A stretch of DNA of 64,000 bases, from contig CAIQUZ010000114.1 of the NCBI GenBank assembly GCA_903875135.1, forward strand, positions 1 through 64,000, in the 5' to 3' direction. Shown here piece after piece: positions 57,258-64,000 of the stretch. Numbering within the stretch: the first letter of the stretch is position 1; each line of letters opens with the position of its first letter. Origin of the DNA: an uncultured beta proteobacterium (GTDB lineage Bacteria > Pseudomonadota > Gammaproteobacteria > Burkholderiales > Burkholderiaceae). A program made the position numbers and the translations under genes. A model generated the notes under the pieces. That model was not told the origin of the DNA and did no database searches. It saw only the letters and a list, made by a program, of their open reading frames with translations.

Positions 57258-57273
57258 TAGATTACTTTCTCAG

Positions 57274-57894
57274 TTATTCACAAATTTTATGGTGCTTACA
57301 AAATCGAATGAGGTCCGCAATATTATCGACAGATAATTTTTCATATAAACGACTTTTGTAAGTAGCTACTGTTTTATTACTAATATGCAAATGTTCAGAA
57401 ATTTCGAAATTACTAAACCCCTTACCAAGAAACTTAAGAACTTGGAATTCTCGATCGGAAATTCGTTGAATCATTTCTTCCTCAGTAGATGGGGGCTCAC
57501 CATTAAGGTTTGCTGTAAAAAATGAATATCCTTGAGAAACTGCGATTGCAGCAGTAATGATAATTTTCCCAGAAGCTGATTTGTTGACAAAGCCATGAGC
57601 ACCAAGGGTCCTTACGCGATTGCCATACACTTTTTCTTCTAGGCTGGACAGGATCAATATTTTTATTTCTTCAGAGACAGCCCGTATTTTTCGGATTAAC
57701 TCAAACCCATCTGTACCTGGCAAGTCTAAATCCAGCACAATCATTTGTGGGATCAGGTTTCTGGTCAACGTTAAACAGGATTCGCCATCATGTGCAAAGC
57801 CTAATATATCAAACGGTATTTGATTTTTAAAAAGTGTTCGTAGTGCAAGCAACATCGCTGGATGATCATCCACCAGAAGTACTTTTGTCAGCAT
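57274..57894 (-). CDS. NarL/FixJ-family response regulator, BvgA/EvgA type
   Basis: A 206-residue regulator. The receiver domain starts MLTKVLLVDDHPAMLLAL with phospho-acceptor Asp55 in MIVLDLDLPGTDGFELI and Lys105 in HGFVNKSASG. The C-terminal LuxR-type helix-turn-helix (about 146-203) reads ISDREFQVLKFLGKGFSNFEI and ISNKTVATYKSRLYEKLS, which is the BvgA/EvgA subfamily text as I recall it. ATG 57894 lies two bases after the stop of the EAL gene. The kinase gene follows 16 bases downstream. Confidence 0.9.
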   Translation of the reverse strand: MLTKVLLVDDHPAMLLALRTLFKNQIPFDILGFAHDGESCLTLTRNLIPQMIVLDLDLPGTDGFELIRKIRAVSEEIKILILSSLEEKVYGNRVRTLGAHGFVNKSASGKIIITAAIAVSQGYSFFTANLNGEPPSTEEEMIQRISDREFQVLKFLGKGFSNFEISEHLHISNKTVATYKSRLYEKLSVDNIADLIRFCKHHKICE

Positions 57895-57896
57895 AC

Positions 57897-58697
57897 TCAA
57901 TCCCTATCATGTGTATTCTTTTTAGGGGTATGGGTAAGAGCATCAGTAAATTGACTTTGAGTAATTTTTAGAATTTGATGTTTTGAAACCGCGGGCATCA
58001 TCAGGGGACCATAACAATAATGAATACAACTAATTTTTGTGAAAGTGAAATCATGAACTAATGAAATACCCTCGCTATAAAGATGGAAATTTTTACTCTT
58101 ACAAGTGATCAATAGATCATCGATTAATTCTTTTGAGTAGGATGTCATTGAGGCCGCACGAATCAATGACGTTGAAAAATGTATTCCGGTGAAAATTCCG
58201 GTATTCAACCACTCAATTTCTATTACCCCACCAGCAAAGCTCTTCAATTCAAGGATGATTCCAAGACGAAGAAGTTGCTGTAGTTTTTTCTCATAGGCAT
58301 GGAAATCCTCAGTTTTAAAGTGGAGTAGTGGAATCTTGATATACCCTACTGGTAGCTTTGATTCAATGAGTTTGCTTTCCAAGGATTGTAAAAACAGATC
58401 ATCTTTTATAAACGCAATAGGTAATGGTAAAAGTGTCAAAATGGCTCTACCATGACAATACCAATAGGTCATCGTATCTAGAGCATCAGAAAAGTGATCT
58501 AAGTAGTCTTTTTGTAGGCAGCTCCCTAGATCTGTGTAAATAACGCCGATAAATTGATTTGTCAAACTATCGAAAATAGGCTCTAAATTGGTATGCTGTG
58601 ACTCAAATAATGTGTTTTTATTTTTCGGCTGCTCAATAAACATTTGTTGGTCAAACCACCGTTTTAAGTTACCGTAAAGCCCCTTCTTGTCTGTCAT
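57897..58697 (-). CDS. Degenerate EAL-domain protein
   Basis: A 266-residue protein whose layout follows an EAL phosphodiesterase but whose catalytic residues are gone. The E-A-L motif near residue 50 is replaced (QFIGVIYTDLG). The D-D-F-G-x-G-x-S block reads ILELKSFAGGVIEIEWL (148-164 region). The K-I-D block reads GIHFSTSLI (171-179). The A-E-G-V-E block reads LYSEGIS (206-212). The end keeps G-P in HYCYGPLMMP (226-235). It should not cleave cyclic-di-GMP and may bind it or a protein instead. GAGGG precedes the ATG. It opens the operon with the BvgA-like regulator and hybrid kinase, as BvgR accompanies BvgAS in Bordetella. Confidence 0.7.
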   Translation of the reverse strand: MTDKKGLYGNLKRWFDQQMFIEQPKNKNTLFESQHTNLEPIFDSLTNQFIGVIYTDLGSCLQKDYLDHFSDALDTMTYWYCHGRAILTLLPLPIAFIKDDLFLQSLESKLIESKLPVGYIKIPLLHFKTEDFHAYEKKLQQLLRLGIILELKSFAGGVIEIEWLNTGIFTGIHFSTSLIRAASMTSYSKELIDDLLITCKSKNFHLYSEGISLVHDFTFTKISCIHYCYGPLMMPAVSKHQILKITQSQFTDALTHTPKKNTHDRD

Positions 58698-58861
58698 ATA
58701 CCCTCTTCTGTTGCTAATTAAGCTTAGGAAAGTCTAGAGACTATTTCGTATTAGTAAAAGAGGGCCTTGCTGATTGATGAGTAGGTAAATTCTGAAATTA
58801 CAGAGACTTCTGCAAAGATTCATTTATTTGCTTATGATGATGTTTTAATTAGGTCGCCTCT

Positions 58862-59239
58862 ATGTTAAGTACGTATATCCTTGCTGCAGTTGTTGGTATT
58901 ATTTTGTTTTTTAGCATTGCCGTTGCCCCTACTGTGTTTACGGTGCTTCCAAAAGAGTGGTCCAGTGCTTATGTCAGGAAGTTCTTTCCAAAGTACTATT
59001 TTGTTTTGGGCAGTATGTGCCTCTTGGCAGGGGTAATAACGCCGATAACGTTTGTCTCCCATAGCGCTCTTTTATGCGCCGGTTTATTTGCCTTGTCTTT
59101 GTGGGTTTTAACGCCGATGATTAATCATGCAACAGATGCTAGTTTAAAAAAACGGTTCGCATATTTACACGGGCTTAGCGTCGCAATTAATATAGTTCAG
59201 TTAATTTTATTGATGTATGTATTGTGGAAAACTTTGTAA
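58862..59239 (+). CDS. DUF4149 (TMEM205-like) membrane protein
   Basis: A 125-residue protein with four hydrophobic segments. FFSIAVAPTVFTVLPKEWSSAYVRKFFPKYYFVLGS (in parts) is the DUF4149 signature V-A-P-x-x-F-x-x-L-P with R-x-x-F-P-x-Y-Y. LTPMINHATDASLKKRFAYLHGLSVAIN closes the conserved part (in parts). Function unknown. It stands alone and converges on the Bug receptor gene with five bases between stops. Confidence 0.82.
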   Translation: MLSTYILAAVVGIILFFSIAVAPTVFTVLPKEWSSAYVRKFFPKYYFVLGSMCLLAGVITPITFVSHSALLCAGLFALSLWVLTPMINHATDASLKKRFAYLHGLSVAINIVQLILLMYVLWKTL

Positions 59240-59244
59240 TACTT

Positions 59245-60225
59245 TTATTCTTCAACCTTACCAATAAATTTGACAGTATCTTGTAGCTTTTTAACATCTG
59301 CTTTCCAAAAGGTATTGAACTCTTCTCCGTCAATGTAGGAAATGATGGAATTCCCTTTTAGCATGGATTGCTTAAACTGTTCATCTTGAACAGCTTCTCG
59401 CACGGCCTGTGTAATTTGTTGTTGAATGTGTGGAGGCAGTCCAGCTGGAGCAAATATCGAAGTCCACAAAGCATATTCGACATTCAAATTACTTTCTTTT
59501 AAGGTCGGAACATCTAAAAACGGCGGATATCTTTTTGATCCTGTTTGAGCAATCGGAATCAGGCGGTGGGCTTGAACCTGAGGATTCGCGACGCTTGGTG
59601 CTGAGGCGAGGGCATTAACATGCCCACCTATTGCGAGTGTAATCGCTGGCGCGCCGCCACTAGTTGGGACATGTTTGAACTTGATGTTTGAGGCATCCTC
59701 AAGCATCGCCATCGGTAAATGAGTTGCTCCGTATGTTCCTGAGGAGGAGATGGCAACACTTTCTTTTGAGAGGCCAGCTTTTTTGATAAATTCTTGAATA
59801 GTTTTTACTCCCATATCCGGATTGACTAAAATGATTGCGGGATCAGAGGTAATTTGCGCAATGGGTAGGATTTTGTTTAAGCTATAGTTTGGTGTTCGAT
59901 TAAAGAGAGTATCAATCGCAGGTTGAGTTGCTAAAGATGGGGATGTGATTAATAAGGTATATCCATCGGGTACAGCATTTGCGACAAAGGCATGCCCGAT
60001 TGCACCATTTGCACCTGGTTTGTTAATGATTAGTACGGGTTGTTTTAAATACTTTTGCATTGCAATGGCTAGGCTTCTGGCAACGTTATCGACAAATCCA
60101 CCTGGCGGATTGGGATTAATCAGATTAATCGGCTTATTCGGAAAGACATCTTCTGCACTGACCTGAGATATTGTGCTTACTTGAAGGATGAAGTAAAGAA
60201 TGACTATCTTGAACAATTGTGTCAT
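59245..60225 (-). CDS. Bug/TctC family periplasmic receptor
   Basis: A 326-residue receptor with a signal peptide (FKIVILYFILQVSTISQVSA). Bug marks: FPNKPINLINPNPPGGFVDNVARSLA (in parts), NKPGANGAIGHAFVANAVPDGYTLL (in parts), FKHVPTSGGAPAITLAIGGHVNAL (in parts). AGGAAAC precedes the ATG. It is the last gene of the VOC-GntR-Bug operon (gaps of 12 and 13 bases), so the GntR protein probably controls its synthesis and its ligand may be the inducer or pathway substrate. No tctAB nearby. Confidence 0.9.
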   Translation of the reverse strand: MTQLFKIVILYFILQVSTISQVSAEDVFPNKPINLINPNPPGGFVDNVARSLAIAMQKYLKQPVLIINKPGANGAIGHAFVANAVPDGYTLLITSPSLATQPAIDTLFNRTPNYSLNKILPIAQITSDPAIILVNPDMGVKTIQEFIKKAGLSKESVAISSSGTYGATHLPMAMLEDASNIKFKHVPTSGGAPAITLAIGGHVNALASAPSVANPQVQAHRLIPIAQTGSKRYPPFLDVPTLKESNLNVEYALWTSIFAPAGLPPHIQQQITQAVREAVQDEQFKQSMLKGNSIISYIDGEEFNTFWKADVKKLQDTVKFIGKVEE

Positions 60226-60238
60226 GAAGTTTCCTAAT

Positions 60239-60991
60239 TTATTTTTTGTTATTTTGGGGATTTAAGCGAGCTTCTCTTTTTAGTTCAAATGAGTATCGAT
60301 AACGATCCTCTGGATGACTACTAACAGTTATTTGAAAAACCTGATGATCTTTTCCGGTATAGGTTCTCATCACGACTAAAGCAGAAGATCCATCCTTTGC
60401 TTTTAATGCGGTTGATTCATCTGCAGATAGTTGTTGTGAATATACTTCTACACGCGCTTTTTCAATGGTCTCTGGAAACATATCCACAATGAGTTCGCTG
60501 ATAGGTTTGCTCAGATATTGTGGGTGTTTAACCACATCAGCATATTTCGGTAAGATGTAATAAGTGGTTAAGCAAAGGGGCAAATTTGCGTGATTTTGAA
60601 ACCTTAACGAGGTAATCCGAAACCATTCTTGATGAAGTTCACATTGAATTTTTTGCGCCAATACGGCGTCAGCTTTGATCTGTGAAGTTTCTAAAATTTG
60701 TCTAGTCATTACTCCGGGATAATCGAGTAACTCGTTGACGGTATTGACTGCATGGGATAAAACGACAGGCATTTCTGTAGCAATAACCGTCGAACCAGTT
60801 CTTGGTCGTCGATGGATTAGACCTTCATTGCTGAGTGTACTGAGCGCTTGTCGAAGTGTGGGTCGGCTGGTTTTAAAAGTGACACACAGTTCTTCTTCGG
60901 TCGGCAATCTTGAACCTAAAGGAAATTTCCCTTGTTGAATTTCGTTACGTAATTGATCGGAAATCAATTGATGAATCGGTAAATTTCGCAT
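60239..60991 (-). CDS. GntR-family regulator, HutC/UTRA type
   Basis: A 250-residue repressor or activator. The N-terminal winged helix (1-70) has IHQLISDQLRNEIQQGKFPLGSRLPTEEELC (in parts) and SRPTLRQALSTLSNEGLIHRRPRTGS (in parts). The rest (85-240) is a UTRA ligand domain: WFRITSLRFQN, PLCLTTYYI and the end Y-R-Y-S-F-E-L. HutC-type proteins bind small-molecule effectors and short palindromes. A TTGTA-AA-TACAA palindrome and a larger inverted repeat lie upstream of its operon. Confidence 0.9.
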   Translation of the reverse strand: MRNLPIHQLISDQLRNEIQQGKFPLGSRLPTEEELCVTFKTSRPTLRQALSTLSNEGLIHRRPRTGSTVIATEMPVVLSHAVNTVNELLDYPGVMTRQILETSQIKADAVLAQKIQCELHQEWFRITSLRFQNHANLPLCLTTYYILPKYADVVKHPQYLSKPISELIVDMFPETIEKARVEVYSQQLSADESTALKAKDGSSALVVMRTYTGKDHQVFQITVSSHPEDRYRYSFELKREARLNPQNNKK

Positions 60992-61003
60992 CTTATGAAT
61001 GGT

Positions 61004-61441
61004 TCAAAGGTTTCTTCCGCCACTGGCGTCCACCAAGGCGCCTTTAGCTTTTGCAGCTTGAGACGCCTCTTGACCTCGAAAAATCAATTCAATTTCAGTC
61101 CCATCTGGGTCCTTAAAAAATAATTGATATTGATCGTTTTCTGGAACAGCGAATTCTACAAATTTTATAGAATGCTCATTGAGTACTTTTCGAAAGTAGT
61201 CGATGTCACTTGTCCATAGTGCCAAGTGGTCAAAGGCGTCGGTTTTTTTTGGGGCTGGTAGGGGCGATCTTGCGGTAGAAATGTGCACAATTGGTTGATC
61301 GCCTAAATACATCCATGCGCCAGCTCTAGAAAAAGGTGGTCTGTATCCGTCTTCTAAGCCTAAAACTTGAGCATAAAATTTCCTAGATCGTTCTAAATCT
61401 GAAGTACTGACATTAACGTGAGCAAATCCAACGATAGGCAT
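61004..61441 (-). CDS. VOC (glyoxalase/dioxygenase superfamily) protein
   Basis: A 145-residue single-module vicinal-oxygen-chelate protein made of two beta-alpha-beta-beta-beta units. Candidate metal ligands are His8 (FAHVNVSTSDLERSRKFY), His72 (DHLALWTSD) and Glu118 in FKDPDGTEIELIFRG, the usual H-H-E set for a dimeric enzyme. Could be a lyase, isomerase or extradiol-type dioxygenase. First gene of the VOC-GntR-Bug operon, divergent from the flavin monooxygenase, so a catabolic step is likely. Confidence 0.8.
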   Translation of the reverse strand: MPIVGFAHVNVSTSDLERSRKFYAQVLGLEDGYRPPFSRAGAWMYLGDQPIVHISTARSPLPAPKKTDAFDHLALWTSDIDYFRKVLNEHSIKFVEFAVPENDQYQLFFKDPDGTEIELIFRGQEASQAAKAKGALVDASGGRNL

Positions 61442-61508
61442 ATAGGTTCTTTTCTTAGGGTGAGATTAAGAATGAAGATTGAATATATGGACTATATCAT
61501 CATAATAA

Positions 61509-61520
61509 TTGTAAATACAA
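61509..61520. promoter_or_regulatory. HutC-type palindrome TTGTA-AA-TACAA
   Basis: A perfect 12-bp palindrome close to operators known for HutC/UTRA GntR proteins (TTGTATATACAA type), 68 bases upstream of the VOC gene that begins the GntR operon. A degenerate copy (TTGTATGTAAAC) lies at 63661 upstream of the RraA gene. Confidence 0.4.
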
Positions 61521-61536
61521 AGTAATCTGAATGCAA

Positions 61537-61566
61537 ATTGATTTAAATATTCCTATATAAATCAAT
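61537..61566. promoter_or_regulatory. Inverted repeat ATTGAT-N18-ATCAAT, copy 1
   Basis: Part of a perfect ten-base inverted repeat (AATTGATTTA at 61536-61545, TAAATCAATT at 61558-61567) in the divergent region between the VOC operon and the flavin monooxygenase. The right half CTATATAAATCAAT recurs 13 of 14 in copy 2 at 63703-63716. Confidence 0.5.
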
Positions 61567-61676
61567 TATTTAATACATTTTTTTATTTAATTAGGGTTTA
61601 TACCGAATGAATTGTATTGACAATTGAGTGTGTGAAATTTAGGATGAGAGCATATTCTATTTTTACGAGTTTTTTC

Positions 61677-62921
61677 ATGAACGCCCCTAACAGTGCCAAT
61701 ATACTTTCTTCTAAGATGAATCGCAAAACAGCACAATCTTTTGTTGATGTTTCTTATGAAGAAGCAAAAGAGAGGGCTTACGCACTTGTCCCCTTTTTAA
61801 AATCTCAGGTTGAGCTTACTGAAAAAACAAGTTATATACCCGAGACTGTCGTCAATGCTTTACATGACTCTGGTTTATTTCGGTATCAGCAACCCAAGAT
61901 GTGGGGTGGAATGGAAGTTGATTATCGTGGTTTTATGGAAATTCCTTACATCATCGGATTAGGTTGCCCCTCTACTGCTTGGGTATTTGCCAATATGGCC
62001 TCCCATCATCGTCAGTTGGCTCAGTGGCCAATGCAGGCTCAAGAAGATATTTTAGCGAGTGATCCTGATGCGTTAATTGCATCGGGTATCGCTTATGTGC
62101 AAGGGCAGGGCCAAAAAATAGATGGTGGATTACTGCTCTCTGGCCAATGGGGATTTTCTTCTGGAGTAGATATTTCATCCTGGAATATGCTTGCCTGCAC
62201 GATAAAAGACGAGAACAACAAACCGATCGATTGGTGTATGTGTTTAGTTCCTAAAGAAGATTACGAAATCGTTGATGATTGGCAAACGATGGGGATGCGT
62301 GGCACTGGAAGTCGCACTGTTAAATGTAAAGATATTTTTATTCCCGAGCATCGGGTGTTGTCGATGCATATTCATCGTCCTGGATTTCATTTCCCAGGAT
62401 TAAAAATTCACACGAACCCTATGTTTAAAGTACCGAATAGTTCTGTTGGAGGTAATGGGATAGCTGGTGCAATGATTGCTAATGCGCAAACGATGCTCAA
62501 TGAGACGACTGAATGGATCAAGTCCAAAAGTACAAGTTATACGGGGGCAAAAATGTCCGATATTCCCACATTGCAATTAAAAATTGCGAATGCTAGTGGT
62601 AAGATAGATGCCGCTTATACATGGCTGATGAGTAATTGCATAGAGGCAGAAATGACCTATAAAAATGGTCAAACTTTTGATGTTGAAGCAAAGCTAAAGT
62701 ATCGTCGCAATACTGCCATGGGTATGAAGATGGCAAATGAGGCAGTCGATATATTGCATGAGCTTCTTGGCGCAAATGGGATTTATGAAAAGCATTCATT
62801 TGAAAGAATGTTTAGAGATGCACATGCTTCTGCGGGACACTTTGTCTTTAATCAAGACGCGCAATTAATTCCATACGGGCTTAAAGTTTTAGGTGGGGAG
62901 TTTAAGAGTCCCACCATGTAA
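61677..62921 (+). CDS. Acyl-CoA dehydrogenase-fold flavin-dependent monooxygenase
   Basis: A 414-residue protein of the group D flavin monooxygenase type (HpaB-C2/HsaA-like), sharing the acyl-CoA dehydrogenase fold. Text: YRGFMEIPYIIGLGCPSTAWVFANMASHH (in parts), LSGQWGFSSGVDISSW, the MGMRGTGSRTVKCKDIFIPEHRVL block (in parts), and LLGANGIYEKHSFERMFRDAHASAGH (in parts), including the H-x-x-H-type end typical of the oxygenase group. They hydroxylate aromatic rings with FADH2 from a separate reductase; none is visible here. ATG 61677 is chosen, with ATGs upstream at 61644 possible. Linked to VOC and RraA genes. Confidence 0.8.
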   Translation: MNAPNSANILSSKMNRKTAQSFVDVSYEEAKERAYALVPFLKSQVELTEKTSYIPETVVNALHDSGLFRYQQPKMWGGMEVDYRGFMEIPYIIGLGCPSTAWVFANMASHHRQLAQWPMQAQEDILASDPDALIASGIAYVQGQGQKIDGGLLLSGQWGFSSGVDISSWNMLACTIKDENNKPIDWCMCLVPKEDYEIVDDWQTMGMRGTGSRTVKCKDIFIPEHRVLSMHIHRPGFHFPGLKIHTNPMFKVPNSSVGGNGIAGAMIANAQTMLNETTEWIKSKSTSYTGAKMSDIPTLQLKIANASGKIDAAYTWLMSNCIEAEMTYKNGQTFDVEAKLKYRRNTAMGMKMANEAVDILHELLGANGIYEKHSFERMFRDAHASAGHFVFNQDAQLIPYGLKVLGGEFKSPTM

Positions 62922-62946
62922 TACAACAAGAAATTAGTCGCGAATG

Positions 62947-62969
62947 AGGCGCTTATAAAGCGCCTTTTT
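62947..62969 (+). terminator. Intrinsic terminator after the monooxygenase, overlapping the end of the RraA gene
   Basis: AGGCGCTT and AAGCGCCT form an eight-base stem with a three-base loop, followed by further T. It acts on the plus strand, and the last codons of the minus-strand RraA gene lie inside it. Confidence 0.9.
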
Positions 62970-63621
62970 CTTTCAGAGTTCGATCAACCCAAGAGTCATC
63001 ATAAGTGCCATCAAGAATCGACTGAATAGTAGAAACTTCTTGAGCTACTTTTGCTTTGCCAAGCTTGACCGCTTCTTGAGCTAAGCGTCTTGGAATAGCA
63101 ATGACGCCATCCAAGTCGCCTAGAATGATATCTCCAGGGTGAACGAGCATATCACCAATGATGACAGGTTCGTTAATCGTTCCGGGGCCATCTTTAAATG
63201 GGCCGCGTAAAGAAATCGACTTTGCCCAGCAGGGAAATTCTTCACGATCAAAAGCATCGATATCTCGTACTGCACCGTTCACAACACAGGCGACAGCGCC
63301 TCTTTTTTTTGCAATCATCATTAGAATTTCGCCAAATAAAGCACGATCCATATCGCCATTACCATCGATGACCAGTGCATCCCCCGGTTGTATTAATTGC
63401 AAAGCTTTGTGGATCATCAAGTTATCACCAGAGCGAACTTTGACCGTAAAGGCGTTCGCACATATCGAGATGGGAGATTTATTAATTGGCAGAATTTGCT
63501 TTGCCACTAAATCTCGGCCAAGGGCGTCGCTGATGATGGAGGTGGCTATTCCTCTAAGATTAGCTATTTCTGATTGAAGGGGCTCAACACGAGCGGAGAT
63601 GATATATCCGTAAGAAGCCAT
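62953..63621 (-). CDS. RraA-family protein, likely HMG/CHA-type aldolase
   Basis: A 222-residue protein of the RraA/demethylmenaquinone methyltransferase-like family. It has SDALGRD near residue 35, GDNLMIHKALQLIQPGDALVIDGNGDMDRALFG (in parts), GAVACVVNGAVRDIDAF with the R119-D120 pair of class II aldolases, and PGDIILGDLDGVIAIPR. The length and motifs match 4-hydroxy-4-methyl-2-oxoglutarate/4-carboxy-4-hydroxy-2-oxoadipate aldolase, which makes pyruvate and a keto acid in protocatechuate or gallate catabolism. RNase E regulation is the alternative for RraA proteins but is usually seen in about 160-residue members. GGAAAGG precedes the ATG. Confidence 0.82.
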   Translation of the reverse strand: MASYGYIISARVEPLQSEIANLRGIATSIISDALGRDLVAKQILPINKSPISICANAFTVKVRSGDNLMIHKALQLIQPGDALVIDGNGDMDRALFGEILMMIAKKRGAVACVVNGAVRDIDAFDREEFPCWAKSISLRGPFKDGPGTINEPVIIGDMLVHPGDIILGDLDGVIAIPRRLAQEAVKLGKAKVAQEVSTIQSILDGTYDDSWVDRTLKEKGAL

Positions 63622-63686
63622 AAAGCCTTTCCAAAGTAGGGAGTTTTATTCTAATCAATTTTGTATGTAAACCAAAGCTTTGAAAG

Positions 63687-63716
63687 ATTGATAAATAAAT
63701 ATCTATTTAAATCAAT
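63687..63716. promoter_or_regulatory. Inverted repeat ATTGAT-N18-ATCAAT, copy 2
   Basis: Same half sites and the same 18-base spacing as copy 1 at 61537-61566, located 66-95 bases upstream of the RraA gene. Suggests one regulator for both catabolic units. Confidence 0.5.
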
Positions 63717-63743
63717 ATTTTATGGATTTTAATAGGGGGGTGC

Positions 63744-63772
63744 TTGCAAACTTTACGAAGGTTCTCTATACT
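63744..63772 (+). promoter_or_regulatory. Sigma-70-type promoter of groESL
   Basis: TTGCAA (63744-63749) and TATACT (63767-63772) are separated by 17 bases and lie just before the CIRCE element. The arrangement is that of a vegetative promoter blocked by HrcA. Confidence 0.75.
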
Positions 63773-63775
63773 TTG

Positions 63776-63802
63776 TTAGCAATCACTGAGGTAGAGTGCT
63801 AA
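63776..63802 (+). promoter_or_regulatory. CIRCE element (HrcA operator)
   Basis: TTAGCAATC-N9-GAGTGCTAA matches the CIRCE consensus TTAGCACTC-N9-GAGTGCTAA with one change, in the left arm. It lies over the expected transcription start and 60 bases before groES. Confidence 0.92.
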
Positions 63803-63861
63803 TTGCAACTTTAGTGAATAGCTTTATTAATTGTTTTAATTTTATTGAAAGAGGGGATTGC

Positions 63862-64000
63862 ATGAACTTACGTCCTTTGCATGATCGAGTGATCATCAAA
63901 CGTTTGGATAACGAAACAAAAACAGCTTCCGGAATTGTTATTCCTGAAAACGCAGCTGAAAAACCTGACCAAGGTGAAGTTTTAGCGGTTGGGCCTGGAA
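63862..64000 (+). CDS. groES: Co-chaperonin GroES, N-terminal part (runs off the window)
   Basis: ATG 63862, preceded by GAGGGG, opens [18 protein letters not shown], then [20 protein letters not shown] and LAVGPG: the standard GroES beginning, including the mobile loop. The frame is cut at the window end after 46 residues. GroES caps the GroEL folding chamber; groEL is expected next. CIRCE and a vegetative promoter stand upstream. Confidence 0.97.
   Translation, partial: MNLRPLHDRVIIKRLDNETKTASGIVIPENAAEKPDQGEVLAVGPG

Noticed and set aside
61536-61567. FNR/ANR site in the monooxygenase-VOC region
   Set aside because: TTGAT and ATCAA are not four bases apart in either copy; the spacing is far larger.

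Overview
The window looks like a chromosomal segment of a low-GC betaproteobacterium of the order Burkholderiales, most probably Polynucleobacter or a close relative in Burkholderiaceae. The support is conserved gene order recalled for that family (recA-recX-DUF2889-sucC-sucD-TerC; ilvE-CHCC zinc finger-waaF; pgk-pyk-fba-purC-purE-purK-sua5) together with Bug/TctC receptors, an MHS-type symporter, TRAP and TAXI proteins. The species call is inference. No transposase, phage gene, CRISPR array, tRNA or rRNA was seen.

Layout. 1-2100 is an AT-rich block, all on the minus strand: a response-regulator fragment and three unrecognised small genes, two of which end in nearly the same 13 residues. 2160-11342 holds yheS, a MOSC protein, a Fur-boxed feoAB operon, sseA, a SOUL heme-binding protein, an MpaB-like oxygenase and an MHS symporter. 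11723-16911 is the recA (LexA-boxed)-recX-DUF2889-sucCD-TerC block. 16931-20231 is a tightly coupled three-gene minus-strand operon: an LVIVD beta-propeller, a cupredoxin-like protein and a polytopic membrane protein.

20426-37176 is a 17 kb plus-strand catabolic and uptake region: a DpgC-like crotonase-fold enzyme, a TRAP transporter, a two-subunit indolepyruvate-type ferredoxin oxidoreductase, an acyl-CoA synthetase, a branched-chain-amino-acid-type ABC transporter with a fused LivM-LivG, a Bug receptor and an alpha/beta hydrolase. Read together they suggest uptake of aryl or branched organic acids, conversion to acyl-CoA thioesters, and possibly oxygenolytic cleavage.

37181-53541 is mostly housekeeping: a TAXI receptor, moaC, bepA, waaF, ilvE, the glycolysis-purine run pgk-pyk-fba-purCEK, sua5, dacB and an HU protein. 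53594-58697 holds an FMN 2-hydroxyacid oxidase, a short-chain dehydrogenase, and a BvgAS/EvgAS-like phosphorelay whose operon starts with a degenerate EAL protein. 58862-63621 ends in a second small catabolic region: Bug receptor, GntR/HutC regulator, VOC protein, flavin monooxygenase and RraA-type aldolase. A shared inverted-repeat site lies upstream of both halves. The window closes inside groES, preceded by a near-perfect CIRCE element.

The least explained parts are the twin C-terminal tails at the left edge, the DpgC-like/oxidoreductase cluster, the beta-propeller/cupredoxin/membrane operon, the phosphorelay with its inactive-looking EAL partner, and the repeated operator around the RraA/monooxygenase genes.
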